Positions 55,977-64,000 of a stretch of 64,000 nucleotides of DNA are shown here, one piece after another. Made by a program: the position numbers and the translations under genes. The notes under the pieces are model-generated. The model saw only the letters and a program-made list of their open reading frames with translations. It was not told the DNA's origin and did no database searches. Location: NCBI RefSeq assembly GCF_000297055.2, contig NC_022357.1:992001-1056000 (forward strand), given 5' to 3'. The stretch is from Sulfuricella denitrificans skB26. GTDB taxonomy: Bacteria; Pseudomonadota; Gammaproteobacteria; Burkholderiales; Sulfuricellaceae. Position 1 is the stretch's first letter. Every line of letters begins with the position of its first letter.

Positions 55977-56984
55977 TTGTCTGATGCAGGAGAAATTCTG
56001 ATTCCGTCCTGGGCGATGGGACTGCATGCCATAGCCCTGGCGGTGCTGGATGATGAGGGCCGAATTATCGAGTCTAATCAGGGCTTTCTTTCAGTAACAG
56101 CGGAGGCAAAGGTGGAGGGGAGCAGCGTGCGCCTGGCCAAGCCGGATATGGCAGCGCTCAGCAAGGCAGAAGTCGGGTTGAACGGTAAGGTATACACCGG
56201 AGCGCTCGTCTTTGCTGTCCTTACAGGTTCGTCGGATGGTTGGGGTGCTTTGTCTGGCAGCGTCTACCGTGCCGGGTCAGGATGGCTGCTCGCAGCCGAG
56301 GTAGGTATTTCGGCATACCCGCAGCTCAATGGCGTGATCGAGCGGCTGGGAAGAGATCTGGAGGATACGGAGCGCACCCTGGCGCGACGCAATCAGGCGC
56401 TGCAAAAAGCACTGGAGGAGGTCGAACTGCTCAAGCGCCAGGATACCCTGACCGGTTTGGCTAACCGCAGAAGCCTGGATGACCGCATCACTGAAGAGAT
56501 TGGCCGCTGGGAACGGTATCGCCGTCCGCTGGGGTTGATATTGATGGAGATGGATGATTTCGGCGGGGTCAATGAAAACTACGGCCGCGAAGTGGGGGAT
56601 GAACTGCTGCACCATGTAGCGACGGTTATCACCCACTCGGTGCGCACCACCGATCTGGCGGCACGCTATGGCGGATTGGAGTTTGCCATGCTGTTGCCGG
56701 AAACCAATGAAATGGGCGCGCTGATCGTGGCTGAACGGCTGCGCATGGAACTGGAAGGGCAGTTTATCCTGCCCATGACACGTCCTCTGACCGCCAGTTT
56801 TGGCGTAGCCATGCTGTTGCCGGGGGAGAGCCGCCAGGAGTTGTGTGCCAGGGCCGGTCGGGCGGTTGGGTATTCCAAGAAAAACGGCAGGAATTGCGTG
56901 ACGATGGCAGGTGTGATCAGCGAATGCGACCAGCTCTATGGGGTTGCTCCACAAGGCACACAGGGAACAGACAAGAATGTTTAA
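55977..56984 (+). CDS. Degenerate GGDEF protein with intact I-site
   Basis: 335 residues, TTG start at 55977 preceded by aaagagag. An N-terminal sensory-like part (about 1-115, PAS-like: LAVLDDEGRIIESNQGFLSVTAEAKVEG) is followed by a coiled linker (LGRDLEDTERTLARRNQALQKALEEVELLKRQD) and a GGDEF domain. The active-site loop reads GGLEF, and the metal/substrate segment MEMDDFGGVNENYGREVGD lacks the usual K, ND and GH residues, so cyclase activity is doubtful. RTTD, five residues before GGLEF, keeps the c-di-GMP inhibitory site. A receptor role is likely. It overlaps cysM by 8 bp. Confidence 0.88.
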   Translation: MSDAGEILIPSWAMGLHAIALAVLDDEGRIIESNQGFLSVTAEAKVEGSSVRLAKPDMAALSKAEVGLNGKVYTGALVFAVLTGSSDGWGALSGSVYRAGSGWLLAAEVGISAYPQLNGVIERLGRDLEDTERTLARRNQALQKALEEVELLKRQDTLTGLANRRSLDDRITEEIGRWERYRRPLGLILMEMDDFGGVNENYGREVGDELLHHVATVITHSVRTTDLAARYGGLEFAMLLPETNEMGALIVAERLRMELEGQFILPMTRPLTASFGVAMLLPGESRQELCARAGRAVGYSKKNGRNCVTMAGVISECDQLYGVAPQGTQGTDKNV

Positions 56985-57864
56985 AAGCATAGAGGAATTT
57001 GTCGGTAATACGCCACTGGTGAAGCTGAAACGATTGCCTGGCAATACCAGCAACACCGTGCTGGTCAAACTGGAAGGCAATAATCCTGCCGGTTCGGTCA
57101 AGGATCGGCCGGCGCTTTTCATGATCCAGCGGGCAGAAGCGCGCGGCGAGATCAAGCCGGGCGACACCCTGATCGAGGCGACCAGCGGCAATACCGGCAT
57201 CGCACTTGCGATGGCGGCGTCGATGCGCGGGTACAAAATGGTGCTGGTGATGCCGGAGCATATGAGCGTGGAGCGACGCCAGGTGATGCGCGCCTTCGGT
57301 GCGGAAATTGTGCTGACACCGAAGGAAGGCAGCATGGAAGCCGCGATCGACACGGCCAACCGGATGCATGACGAGGGCCGGGGGATCATCCTCGATCAAT
57401 TCTCCAACCCGGACAACCCGCAAGCCCATTACGAGGGCACCGGCCCGGAAATCTGGCGCGACACTCAGGGCACAATCACCCATTTTGTCAGCAGCATGGG
57501 TACCACCGGCACCATCATGGGCTGCTCGCGCTACCTCAAGGAACAGGATCCGGACATCCAGATCGTTGGCGTGCAACCCAGCGAAGGCTCGCAGATTCCC
57601 GGCATCCGCAAGTGGCCGCTGACCTATCTGCCAAAAATCTGTGATTTCAAGCGGGTAGACCGCCTGATCGAAGTTGGCCAGCAGGAAGCCGAGGAAATTA
57701 CGCGCCGGCTGGCGGCGGAGGAAGGTATTTTCGCCGGTATCTCGTCTGGCGGCGCATTGGCGGCCGCGCTCAGAGTGTCGGCGGAAACCGAAAATGCGGT
57801 CATTGTATCCATCGTGTGCGACCGGGGTGACCGCTACCTGTCAACCGGCGTGTTCCCGGCCTGA
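56977..57864 (+). CDS. cysM: Cysteine synthase B
   Basis: 295 residues from ATG 56977, inside the end of the GGDEF gene. The PLP lysine is in EGNNPAGSVKDRPAL, with EATSGNTGIALAMAAS and SSMGTTGTIMGCSRYL for the cofactor phosphate and substrate. GVQPSEGSQIPGIRKWP is typical of CysM rather than CysK. It makes cysteine from O-acetylserine with sulfide or thiosulfate. The 8-bp overlap suggests translational coupling to the c-di-GMP-related gene, an unexpected pairing. Confidence 0.96.
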   Translation: MFKSIEEFVGNTPLVKLKRLPGNTSNTVLVKLEGNNPAGSVKDRPALFMIQRAEARGEIKPGDTLIEATSGNTGIALAMAASMRGYKMVLVMPEHMSVERRQVMRAFGAEIVLTPKEGSMEAAIDTANRMHDEGRGIILDQFSNPDNPQAHYEGTGPEIWRDTQGTITHFVSSMGTTGTIMGCSRYLKEQDPDIQIVGVQPSEGSQIPGIRKWPLTYLPKICDFKRVDRLIEVGQQEAEEITRRLAAEEGIFAGISSGGALAAALRVSAETENAVIVSIVCDRGDRYLSTGVFPA

Positions 57865-57874
57865 TTCCAGGGAA

Positions 57875-59875
57875 ATGAAGTCTTCCTTGCCATGGGCGAA
57901 GGCTGTCCGTGCCATGATCCTGCTCGCGTTTTTTTCTCCCGGTGTCGAGGCCGGGCAAATTACGTTGAGCATCGATGATATTTCTTCACCTGCTTTTCAT
58001 GCCAAGGCGATTAGCGCTACGCTGGACGGCCCGAATTTTTCCCGTCTAGAGGCACGTATCGGAGAGTTTTCACTGCGTGAGCGGACTTGGCGCAAGGTAC
58101 GCCTGACCTGCGTAAAGACTCAATGGAAAAATGGCGAGATCCGCTGCGACCAGGGTGAGCTGGATCTGGGTGAAAAGTTGCCAGTACGCTTCGTTTATCA
58201 GCAGCAGTCAAAAACGCTGGCGCTGACCCTGAATTTTCCTCTTGGTGAGACTTGGCAGCTTGGTGCGCAATGGGGCAAGCCCGGCTGGAAAGTCCGGGTC
58301 GAGGCCCGCAATGGACAGGTCGTGCGGCTGGCCGGTTTTCTGCCGCAGGGCGGCGTTCGGCCTACTGCAGGAACGTGGAGCGGCAGTATCGGTCTGGACG
58401 GTAGCCATGCCGGGGTGGAAAGCGTCACCGCCGATGCGGTGTTCAAGGATATTGCTTTTGCCGATGCCAGCGGATTGCATGCCGGCGAGAAAATCGGTGG
58501 TGGGGTGCGATGTGATGTGTCGCGCCGGAAAGACGGCTGGCTATGGCGGGGCGAGGTGGACTGGAAGTCCGGAGAGATCTTCTGGCAGCCGATTTATTTT
58601 GCCGATGGCGGGCATCGGTTTGTCGGGCAGGGCAGCCTGGAAGCGGGCTTGTTGCGCGTCAATCAGGGCAGCTTGCGGTTGGCGGGGGTGGGGGAGGCCC
58701 AGCTTTCCGGTGCATGGGACATGGCGGGCCGGGGCCTGACGGATTTCGATCTTAAGGCGGCGGGTATCGACGTGGCCGGGCTGTATAAGGTGCTGCTCAA
58801 ACCTTTTCTGGAAAAAACTGCCTTCGTTAAGCTGCAGGCCAAGGGCGCCGCCGATCTGGCGTGGCGCTACCGCGACGGCGTGACCACTGACTTCGACCTG
58901 AACCTGCGCGCTGCCGAATTCGTCGACGAGGACCAGCGCTTCGCGCTGCATGGCATGAACGCCCATATCCCATGGTCGAACATAGAAGAGCGACAAGCAG
59001 AATTTGGCTTCCAGAGTGGCGAGGTTTTGCGACTGGCGCTGGGCGAAACAAGGGTGCTGCTGACGACGAGAGGATGGCAGATCAGCACACCCGACTTTTC
59101 CATTCCGCTGCTCGATGGCAGGATCAATGTCGATGGCTTCACTGCCAGCCGTAGCGATGGCGCCTGGCAGTGGCGCTTCAGCGGGGGTCTCGCGCCTGTT
59201 TCGATGGAGCGTTTCAGCGAGGCATTGAAGCTGCCGCTCATGCATGGCACGCTGTCCGGCATCATCCCCGCCGTCAGCTATGCCGGCGGCAATCTCAAGG
59301 TGGATGGCGCCTTGTTGTTCAAGGTGTTCGACGGCACTGTCGTGGTCAAAGATCTCTCGCTGTTAGAACCTTTCGGTCGCGTTCCGCGCCTGTCGGCTAC
59401 TCTCGACATGCGTAACCTTGATCTCGATCTGCTGACAAGTGCCTTTTCCTTCGGCAACATGCAGGGGCGCATCGACGTTGCGGTGGGTGGGCTGGAACTG
59501 TCGAACTGGCGTCCGGTGAAGTTCGATGCCAATGTGGCAAGCAGCCCCGGAAACTATCCGAAGAAGATAAGCCAGAAGGCAGTGCAGAGCATTTCGTCTC
59601 TGGGTGGCGCCGGGGCCGCCGCCGCGATACAGCGCAGCTTTCTGAGCTTCTTCGAGCAGTTCGGTTACGACCGGATCGGCCTTTCCTGCGTGCTGCGCAA
59701 TGGGGTGTGCCTGATGGACGGTGTCGAGCCGGCGCTGCATGGCTACGTTATCGTGAAGGGCGGCGGCATACCGGCGATCAGCGTAATCGGTTACAATCGC
59801 GAGGTGAGTTGGGACGAGTTGCTGGAGCGGCTGAAGCGGGTCACCCAGAAGAATGTGAAGCCGGTTATCCAGTAA
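57875..59875 (+). CDS. ydbH: YdbH-like AsmA-superfamily envelope protein
   Basis: 666 residues from ATG 57875, preceded by caggga; the frame is open further upstream but that part overlaps cysM. A signal/anchor (WAKAVRAMILLAFFSPGVEAG) is followed by a long beta-rich body with repeated amphipathic strands. The C-terminal part (GRIDVAVGGLELSNWRPVKFDANVAS, ending GGIPAISVIGYNREVSWDELLERLKRVT) resembles the YdbH/dicarboxylate-transport domain. YdbH, TamB and YhdP move phospholipids to the outer membrane in E. coli. The next two genes match YnbE and YdbL, which makes the call firm. Confidence 0.85.
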   Translation: MKSSLPWAKAVRAMILLAFFSPGVEAGQITLSIDDISSPAFHAKAISATLDGPNFSRLEARIGEFSLRERTWRKVRLTCVKTQWKNGEIRCDQGELDLGEKLPVRFVYQQQSKTLALTLNFPLGETWQLGAQWGKPGWKVRVEARNGQVVRLAGFLPQGGVRPTAGTWSGSIGLDGSHAGVESVTADAVFKDIAFADASGLHAGEKIGGGVRCDVSRRKDGWLWRGEVDWKSGEIFWQPIYFADGGHRFVGQGSLEAGLLRVNQGSLRLAGVGEAQLSGAWDMAGRGLTDFDLKAAGIDVAGLYKVLLKPFLEKTAFVKLQAKGAADLAWRYRDGVTTDFDLNLRAAEFVDEDQRFALHGMNAHIPWSNIEERQAEFGFQSGEVLRLALGETRVLLTTRGWQISTPDFSIPLLDGRINVDGFTASRSDGAWQWRFSGGLAPVSMERFSEALKLPLMHGTLSGIIPAVSYAGGNLKVDGALLFKVFDGTVVVKDLSLLEPFGRVPRLSATLDMRNLDLDLLTSAFSFGNMQGRIDVAVGGLELSNWRPVKFDANVASSPGNYPKKISQKAVQSISSLGGAGAAAAIQRSFLSFFEQFGYDRIGLSCVLRNGVCLMDGVEPALHGYVIVKGGGIPAISVIGYNREVSWDELLERLKRVTQKNVKPVIQ

Positions 59876-59893
59876 AGAAGCAAAGGAGATTTA

Positions 59894-60079
59894 ATGAGAA
59901 CATTACCCATGGCTATGGCCGTGTTGCTGGCTGCGACGGTTTCGGCGTGCGTCACCATCAACATCTATTTTCCCGCAGCGGCAGCAGAAAAGGCTGCCGA
60001 CAAGATCATTGACGAGGTGTGGCAGTTGAAGAAACAGGGCGAAGCACCGGCACCGGCCAAACCGGACGAACAGAAATAG
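59894..60079 (+). CDS. ynbE: YnbE-like small lipoprotein
   Basis: 61 residues. Lipobox VSAC gives a mature lipid-bearing Cys at about residue 19, followed by VTINIYFPAAAAEKAADKIIDEVWQLKKQ and a Pro/Ala/Lys tail. The short beta strand right after the Cys is the YnbE feature thought to extend the YdbH groove to the outer membrane. It lies 18 bp after ydbH with an aaaggaga site, and ydbL follows 9 bp later. Confidence 0.88.
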   Translation: MRTLPMAMAVLLAATVSACVTINIYFPAAAAEKAADKIIDEVWQLKKQGEAPAPAKPDEQK

Positions 60080-60088
60080 GAGGTCACA

Positions 60089-60511
60089 ATGTACAGCCAG
60101 ATTCTTCGTTTGTGGATGCTTGTTGCTCTGCTGTGGATGCCTTTTCTGGCGTTTGCCGCAGCTGACCTGGAAATCAACACGCCTGCCATCGGCAGCCTGA
60201 AAATGACCATGCAGCAGCGTCATGATCAGCTTGCAGGTCACTATGTCAGTGGCGCGGTCGGCTTGACGCGCGACGGTCTGATTGCGATGCGCGACGCTTC
60301 CTTGGTGCCGCTGGCGCAACGCCAGGTGGTGAACGGCCTGGTTGCGGCAGAGAACCAGGATCGCCATGCCCTGTACCGCGAGATTGCACGCGCCAACGGC
60401 CATCCGGAATGGGAGGAGGAGATACGTACCACCTTCGCCCAGCGCTGGGTGCAGAAGGCTGCGTCGGGATGGTGGTATCAGAATCAGAGCGGGGCATGGG
60501 TACGAAAGTAG
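60089..60511 (+). CDS. ydbL: YdbL-like periplasmic protein (DUF1318)
   Basis: 140 residues. Signal peptide (RLWMLVALLWMPFLAFAA), then DLEINTPAIGSLKMTMQQRHDQLAGHYVSGAVGLTRDGLIAMRDASLVPLAQRQVVNGLVAAENQDRHALYREIARANGHPEWEEEIRTTFAQRWVQKAASGWWYQ, the DUF1318/YdbL signature. In E. coli YdbL helps YnbE and YdbH form a proper intermembrane bridge. It is the last gene of the three-gene operon. Confidence 0.92.
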   Translation: MYSQILRLWMLVALLWMPFLAFAAADLEINTPAIGSLKMTMQQRHDQLAGHYVSGAVGLTRDGLIAMRDASLVPLAQRQVVNGLVAAENQDRHALYREIARANGHPEWEEEIRTTFAQRWVQKAASGWWYQNQSGAWVRK

Positions 60512-60667
60512 TGCTCGGATACTTCCGCGACAAAATTTCCCGGAAAGAATACGGAATATCGTGAAATTACCACGACATTTTTAATATTTCATCCTTTGTG
60601 TCCTCTGTTGGGTTCTTTCTAAAGTCTTCTTCTGCTTCATGCATATAAAGAAAAACTAAAAGTTGCC

Positions 60668-63205
60668 ATGACAAAGATAGATTGTTTTATCAACCGGCTA
60701 AGACGCTGGTCGTGTATTTGTCTTGGGTTTGGCCTGATATTGTTTGCGCCCCGCATTGTTGCGCTGGGCCTGGGCGAAATTCAGGTTGCCTCGAAATTGG
60801 GCGAGCATTTCAGCGGCCGGATTCCTGTTATTTCCACGACCGGCGAATCAGTCGAGCCATCGTGTTTCAAGTTGGTGAACGAGTCACACAAACAGGATGG
60901 AATTCCCCTTGTCGACTCCGCCAGACTGACTGTAGCTGGCGGGAGTGGCAAGACTTATCTCCAGGTTTCCAGTCGGAAAAGAATTAACGATCTGGCAGTC
61001 AGGCTGCTGGTCAAGGCTGGCTGTGAAAGCGAAGTAATCCGGGAATACACGATTCTGCTCAACCTGCCTGATAACGTGATAACCACCCGACCTGATCAGG
61101 CGGTTATCAGCGCGCCGCTGGTTGAACCCGACCTTTCTCCACCCCAACCTGTTTTGTCCGCGAGCCAGCGCGATCGTCGCGCAGGCGGCATGGTATGGGA
61201 AATCACAGCAGGGGAAAGCCTGGCTAGCATAGCTGCGAATATTTACCCGAATAGCCGACGCATGCAAAGACGATTTTCTCGTCATGCAATGGCAGCTAAT
61301 CCTGAAGTCTTTGCGGATAAAAATCCTGACATGCTTCTGTCTGCCGGGACAGTGCTCTATTTTCCGGACTTGAGAGAATTGGCACGTCAGCCTGCCGAAA
61401 AAAAAGCGGGTCAGGGCCTGGCAGCGGAGTCTGCTGCACAACCGGATACGAAGCCAGATGTGAAGCCAGATAAACCTCCTGTTAGCCGAAAAACCTCAAA
61501 GGCCAAAAAGCTGGGTGCTGAATCTGAAGTACGCCTCAAATTGACCACGGGTGATCTGGATATTTCTGCCAGCGGCAAGATCACCGAAGGAGAGCGCGAA
61601 ATTCTGCGCGAGAAGCAGCGCATCCTGATGGACATCGATGATATGGCAGCCAACAACCTGTCGTTAAATCATCGTCTGAAGCAGATGGAGGAACACATCC
61701 TGGGGTTGCAGACCAAACTGGAAGGGCTGGAACGTCAGCGCAGCGAAATGGCGTCCAATCGACCCGCCGTGCCAGCACCCCATTCCGAGCCACGCCAAGA
61801 AATATGGGAATGGCCAGCCTACACTGCGATTATCGCCCTCTCTGCCGGAGGCTTGGGGCTGCTGATGGTTGCGTATTTGAAGAGAAAGAGAAAAAAGGCT
61901 GAAGCTGAAGCCCTGATGGAACTTGATGTGGACCTGGGTAGCGTTTGGGAGGTTGATCCTGATGCCAAGAAATCGGGTTCGTCGGCTTCCTTATCAAACT
62001 CCGCGAACGCTGGTGTCCAGATGGGAAAGGCTATCGCGCCTGTAGACGTCCTGGAAATAGACGGGCAGCCTTCCTCTTCTGATGTACCTAAAGCTCAGTA
62101 TGGTGTTTCTGACACCGGTTTTGAGATTGCGCTGGACAGCATTGAAAGCGCGGTTGAAGAGGCGGATATTTACCTTGCTCTGGGGGAGAAGGACAGGGCT
62201 ATTGCCAACCTGAAATATCAGATTGATTCCCACCCCAGATCAACTGCCGACCTCTGGTTTAAACTTATGGAAATCTATCATGATTTCGATATGCGGCCGG
62301 AATTTGAGGCGCTGGTGACCGAATTTCGCCGGTATTTCAATATTGCTAAGCCAAACTGGGAAACGATGGCGTCTGGTGAGATCTCATCCCGCAGTATTGC
62401 GGAGTTTCCGCGCCTGATGGGAAAAATATCTTCCACCTGGGGTAGCGCCGCTTGCCTTGAATACCTGCATCATCTCTTGCTGGACAACAAGGGTGGGCTG
62501 CGGGAGGGGTTCGAGCTTGGCATAGCGAGCGATATTCTCCTGCTTATTCATCTTCTGGAAGGGATGCTTGGAAAGCTGCCTGCCGGTGAGGTGCCTTCCG
62601 AGGAAAATAGAGCCCTGGAGTTCACTTTTGAGCCAAGCGTGCAGGTTGAACCCGAGAAAAATGATTTTTCATCGCATACCATCGAAGTAAGCGATCCGAC
62701 TGTAGCGGAACTCGGCCCTCTTCTTGAGTTGGAGATTGTGCCACCAGTTGTTAAGAATTTTCCTGAACTAAATCAGGAAGACGCAGGCCAAGCGGTCTTG
62801 CTCGAGGCTGAAAAGCGGGCGTTCAGCCTTGATCTAGGCACAGCAGGCGAACCTGAGAAAAGCCATCACGATCTGCCCAAACTGGAGTGGGACAATCTTC
62901 CGGTAGTGGAGTCTGTCAGCGTCCTTGCAAGACCAGATCCGAGATCTGCGCTGGAAAGGCGTCATCCCAGAATTGTCGAGAACATTACCTTGATCTGGGG
63001 TGGGCTGGAAATTGTAAGCTATCTAAAAAGTCTCGTCGTTGACAGTCGAGGCGATCGAGAAGGTTTCGATAAGGAGGTCTTATCCGAGTTAATGATGCTC
63101 TCCACTATAGCGGTGGTTGATGAAGGCGTCACCGATATCTGGAGTTCGTCGGGTGAGAGCAAGCTGGCGGCGCAGGAAGCTTTAAAGCCGCGTAAGGCGG
63201 ATTAG
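60668..63205 (+). CDS. fimV: FimV/HubP-like polar protein with duplicated C-terminal module
   Basis: 845 residues. The N-terminal FimV domain reads LGLGEIQVASKLGEHFSGRIPV. A LysM-like region (about 175-235: VWEITAGESLASIAANIYPNSRRM...TVLYFPD) should bind peptidoglycan. A coiled coil (about 320-355) and one membrane helix (about 381-403, AYTAIIALSAGGLGLLMVAYL) follow. The acidic cytoplasmic part includes a TPR-like segment (EADIYLALGEKDRAIANLKYQI). Two related ~53-residue modules (about 574-627 and 761-815) sit in the C-terminus, not the usual FimV end. It probably organises the pole and type IV pili. Confidence 0.9.
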   Translation: MTKIDCFINRLRRWSCICLGFGLILFAPRIVALGLGEIQVASKLGEHFSGRIPVISTTGESVEPSCFKLVNESHKQDGIPLVDSARLTVAGGSGKTYLQVSSRKRINDLAVRLLVKAGCESEVIREYTILLNLPDNVITTRPDQAVISAPLVEPDLSPPQPVLSASQRDRRAGGMVWEITAGESLASIAANIYPNSRRMQRRFSRHAMAANPEVFADKNPDMLLSAGTVLYFPDLRELARQPAEKKAGQGLAAESAAQPDTKPDVKPDKPPVSRKTSKAKKLGAESEVRLKLTTGDLDISASGKITEGEREILREKQRILMDIDDMAANNLSLNHRLKQMEEHILGLQTKLEGLERQRSEMASNRPAVPAPHSEPRQEIWEWPAYTAIIALSAGGLGLLMVAYLKRKRKKAEAEALMELDVDLGSVWEVDPDAKKSGSSASLSNSANAGVQMGKAIAPVDVLEIDGQPSSSDVPKAQYGVSDTGFEIALDSIESAVEEADIYLALGEKDRAIANLKYQIDSHPRSTADLWFKLMEIYHDFDMRPEFEALVTEFRRYFNIAKPNWETMASGEISSRSIAEFPRLMGKISSTWGSAACLEYLHHLLLDNKGGLREGFELGIASDILLLIHLLEGMLGKLPAGEVPSEENRALEFTFEPSVQVEPEKNDFSSHTIEVSDPTVAELGPLLELEIVPPVVKNFPELNQEDAGQAVLLEAEKRAFSLDLGTAGEPEKSHHDLPKLEWDNLPVVESVSVLARPDPRSALERRHPRIVENITLIWGGLEIVSYLKSLVVDSRGDREGFDKEVLSELMMLSTIAVVDEGVTDIWSSSGESKLAAQEALKPRKAD

Positions 63206-63273
63206 CCCAGGCCGGATTTAACTGGCGCTGTCGGAGGTATAATGGCCGCCCTGATCAACGGAATTCGAAGAAC

Positions 63274-64000
63274 ATGACCCCGGTACTGGTGTTTGACATA
63301 GAAACGGTCCCCGATATAGCGGGATTGCGCAAGCTCAACGGGCTTGGGGATGAAATCGACTCGGCCCAAGTGGCGGAGATGGCCTTCCACCAACGTCGTC
63401 AGGTAACGGGCAACGACTTTCTGCAACTGCATGTGCAGCGTGTGGTAGCGATATCCTGCGCCCTGCGCGAGCGCGACAGCTTCCGCATCTGGTCGCTGGG
63501 CAATCCCGAGGACGACGAGGCGGAGTTGATCCGCCGCTTCTTCGAGGGCATCGAGAAATATACGCCGCAGATCGTGTCGTGGAACGGCAGTGGCTTCGAT
63601 CTGCCGGTGCTGCACTACCGCGCCATGATCCACGGCATCCAGGCGCCGCGCTACTGGGACATGGGCGAAGACGACCGCGAGTTCAAGTGGAACAACTACA
63701 TCAGCCGCTACCACACCCGCCATCTCGACCTGATGGACTTGCTTGCGCTCTACCAGCCACGCGCGAATGCACCGCTGGACCAGATTGCACAACTGGTCGG
63801 CCTGCCCGGCAAGCTCGGCATGGATGGCTCGAAGGTCTGGGATGCCTTCCAGAACGGCGAGATCGACGGTATCCGCAATTATTGCGAAACCGACGTCGCC
63901 AACACCTACCTGGTTTACCTGCGTTTCCAGCTGATGCGCGGCGCGTTGACGCGCGAGGCATACCAATCCGAGTGCGATCTGGTGCGCGCTACCTTGAGCA
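63274..64000 (+). CDS. PolB-like 3'-5' exonuclease, partial
   Basis: The frame is open to the window end, so 242 residues of the N-terminal part are seen. Exo I is VLVFDIETVPDIAGL, Exo II VSWNGSGFDLPVLHYRAM and Exo III NYCETDVANTYLVYLRF, the layout of the predicted exonuclease family related to DNA polymerase B (PF10108 type). YHTRHLDLMDLL and LDQIAQLVGLPGKLGMDGSKVWD are also family features. The family is found as a stand-alone protein in proteobacteria; its role is not firmly known. The ATG follows gaattcgaagaac. Confidence 0.92.
   Translation, partial: MTPVLVFDIETVPDIAGLRKLNGLGDEIDSAQVAEMAFHQRRQVTGNDFLQLHVQRVVAISCALRERDSFRIWSLGNPEDDEAELIRRFFEGIEKYTPQIVSWNGSGFDLPVLHYRAMIHGIQAPRYWDMGEDDREFKWNNYISRYHTRHLDLMDLLALYQPRANAPLDQIAQLVGLPGKLGMDGSKVWDAFQNGEIDGIRNYCETDVANTYLVYLRFQLMRGALTREAYQSECDLVRATLS

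Noticed and set aside
57674-57874. In-frame upstream extension of the ydbH-like gene
   Set aside because: It overlaps cysM in another frame, is Arg/Pro-rich and would remove the signal peptide from the N-terminus.

Overview
The window reads as a contiguous chromosomal segment of a betaproteobacterium. The support is the order gyrA-serC-pheA-hisC-aroF-tyrA-aroA-cmk-rpsA-ihfB-lapA-lapB-pyrF, a tmRNA whose tag reads ANDENYALAA, split heptose genes (kinase-only HldE plus HldD), a FimV-type protein and an IorAB-type molybdenum hydroxylase. A DsrC/TusE paralogue and a lone NosD-like protein would fit a Nitrosomonadales sulfur oxidiser or denitrifier, but genus is inference. No assembly break or CRISPR array was seen; both ends cut genes (an EAL protein on the left, a PolB-like exonuclease on the right).

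Layout. 1-16 kb: housekeeping and signalling genes, namely the EAL tail, Uup, orphan NosD-like protein, DgcZ-like zinc-sensing diguanylate cyclase, a LemA/GIDE pair, class I aldolase, a stand-alone MlaF-like ATPase, a flavoprotein, HU, an HD hydrolase, a peroxiredoxin, nucleases, a DsrC-like protein facing a MarR regulator, and a GST. 16-28.9 kb: an accessory stretch with a WYL regulator and a 14-bp-arm operator, several small orphans, a RelE/Phd-type toxin-antitoxin pair, a secreted orphan/YpfJ/TAXI group, an MNT-type regulator with a broken HEPN-like partner, VapBC, an HNH endonuclease and a Fic protein with three operator-like palindromes spaced exactly 31 bp. The tmRNA gene at 28.9-29.3 kb borders this stretch, and part of its 3' end is repeated beside the fic stop codon.

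29.4-37.4 kb, minus strand: a tight iorA-iorB-xdhC-mocA operon, then mtaD-ubiG-gph, then an OmpA-family protein. 37.6-52.1 kb, plus strand: gyrA and the aromatic/histidine/serine supraoperon, running into cmk, rpsA, ihfB, lapAB and pyrF. 52.1-64 kb: UDP-sugar dehydrogenase and heptose genes for the cell surface, a ComEA-like protein, a degenerate GGDEF protein overlapping cysM, a ydbH-ynbE-ydbL envelope operon, a FimV-like protein with a duplicated C-terminal module, and the exonuclease.

Several palindromic repeat families lie between genes: a REP-like element at 619-677, four copies of a 'cgcagaggacgcagag' pair, two pyrimidine/purine hairpins and a 142-bp imperfect inverted repeat. The least explained items are the Fic operator array, the WYL operator with its divergent small genes, the decayed MNT/HEPN module, the DsrC paralogue with Trp in place of its terminal Cys, the GGLEF protein with an intact I-site and the MlaF with an altered H-loop.
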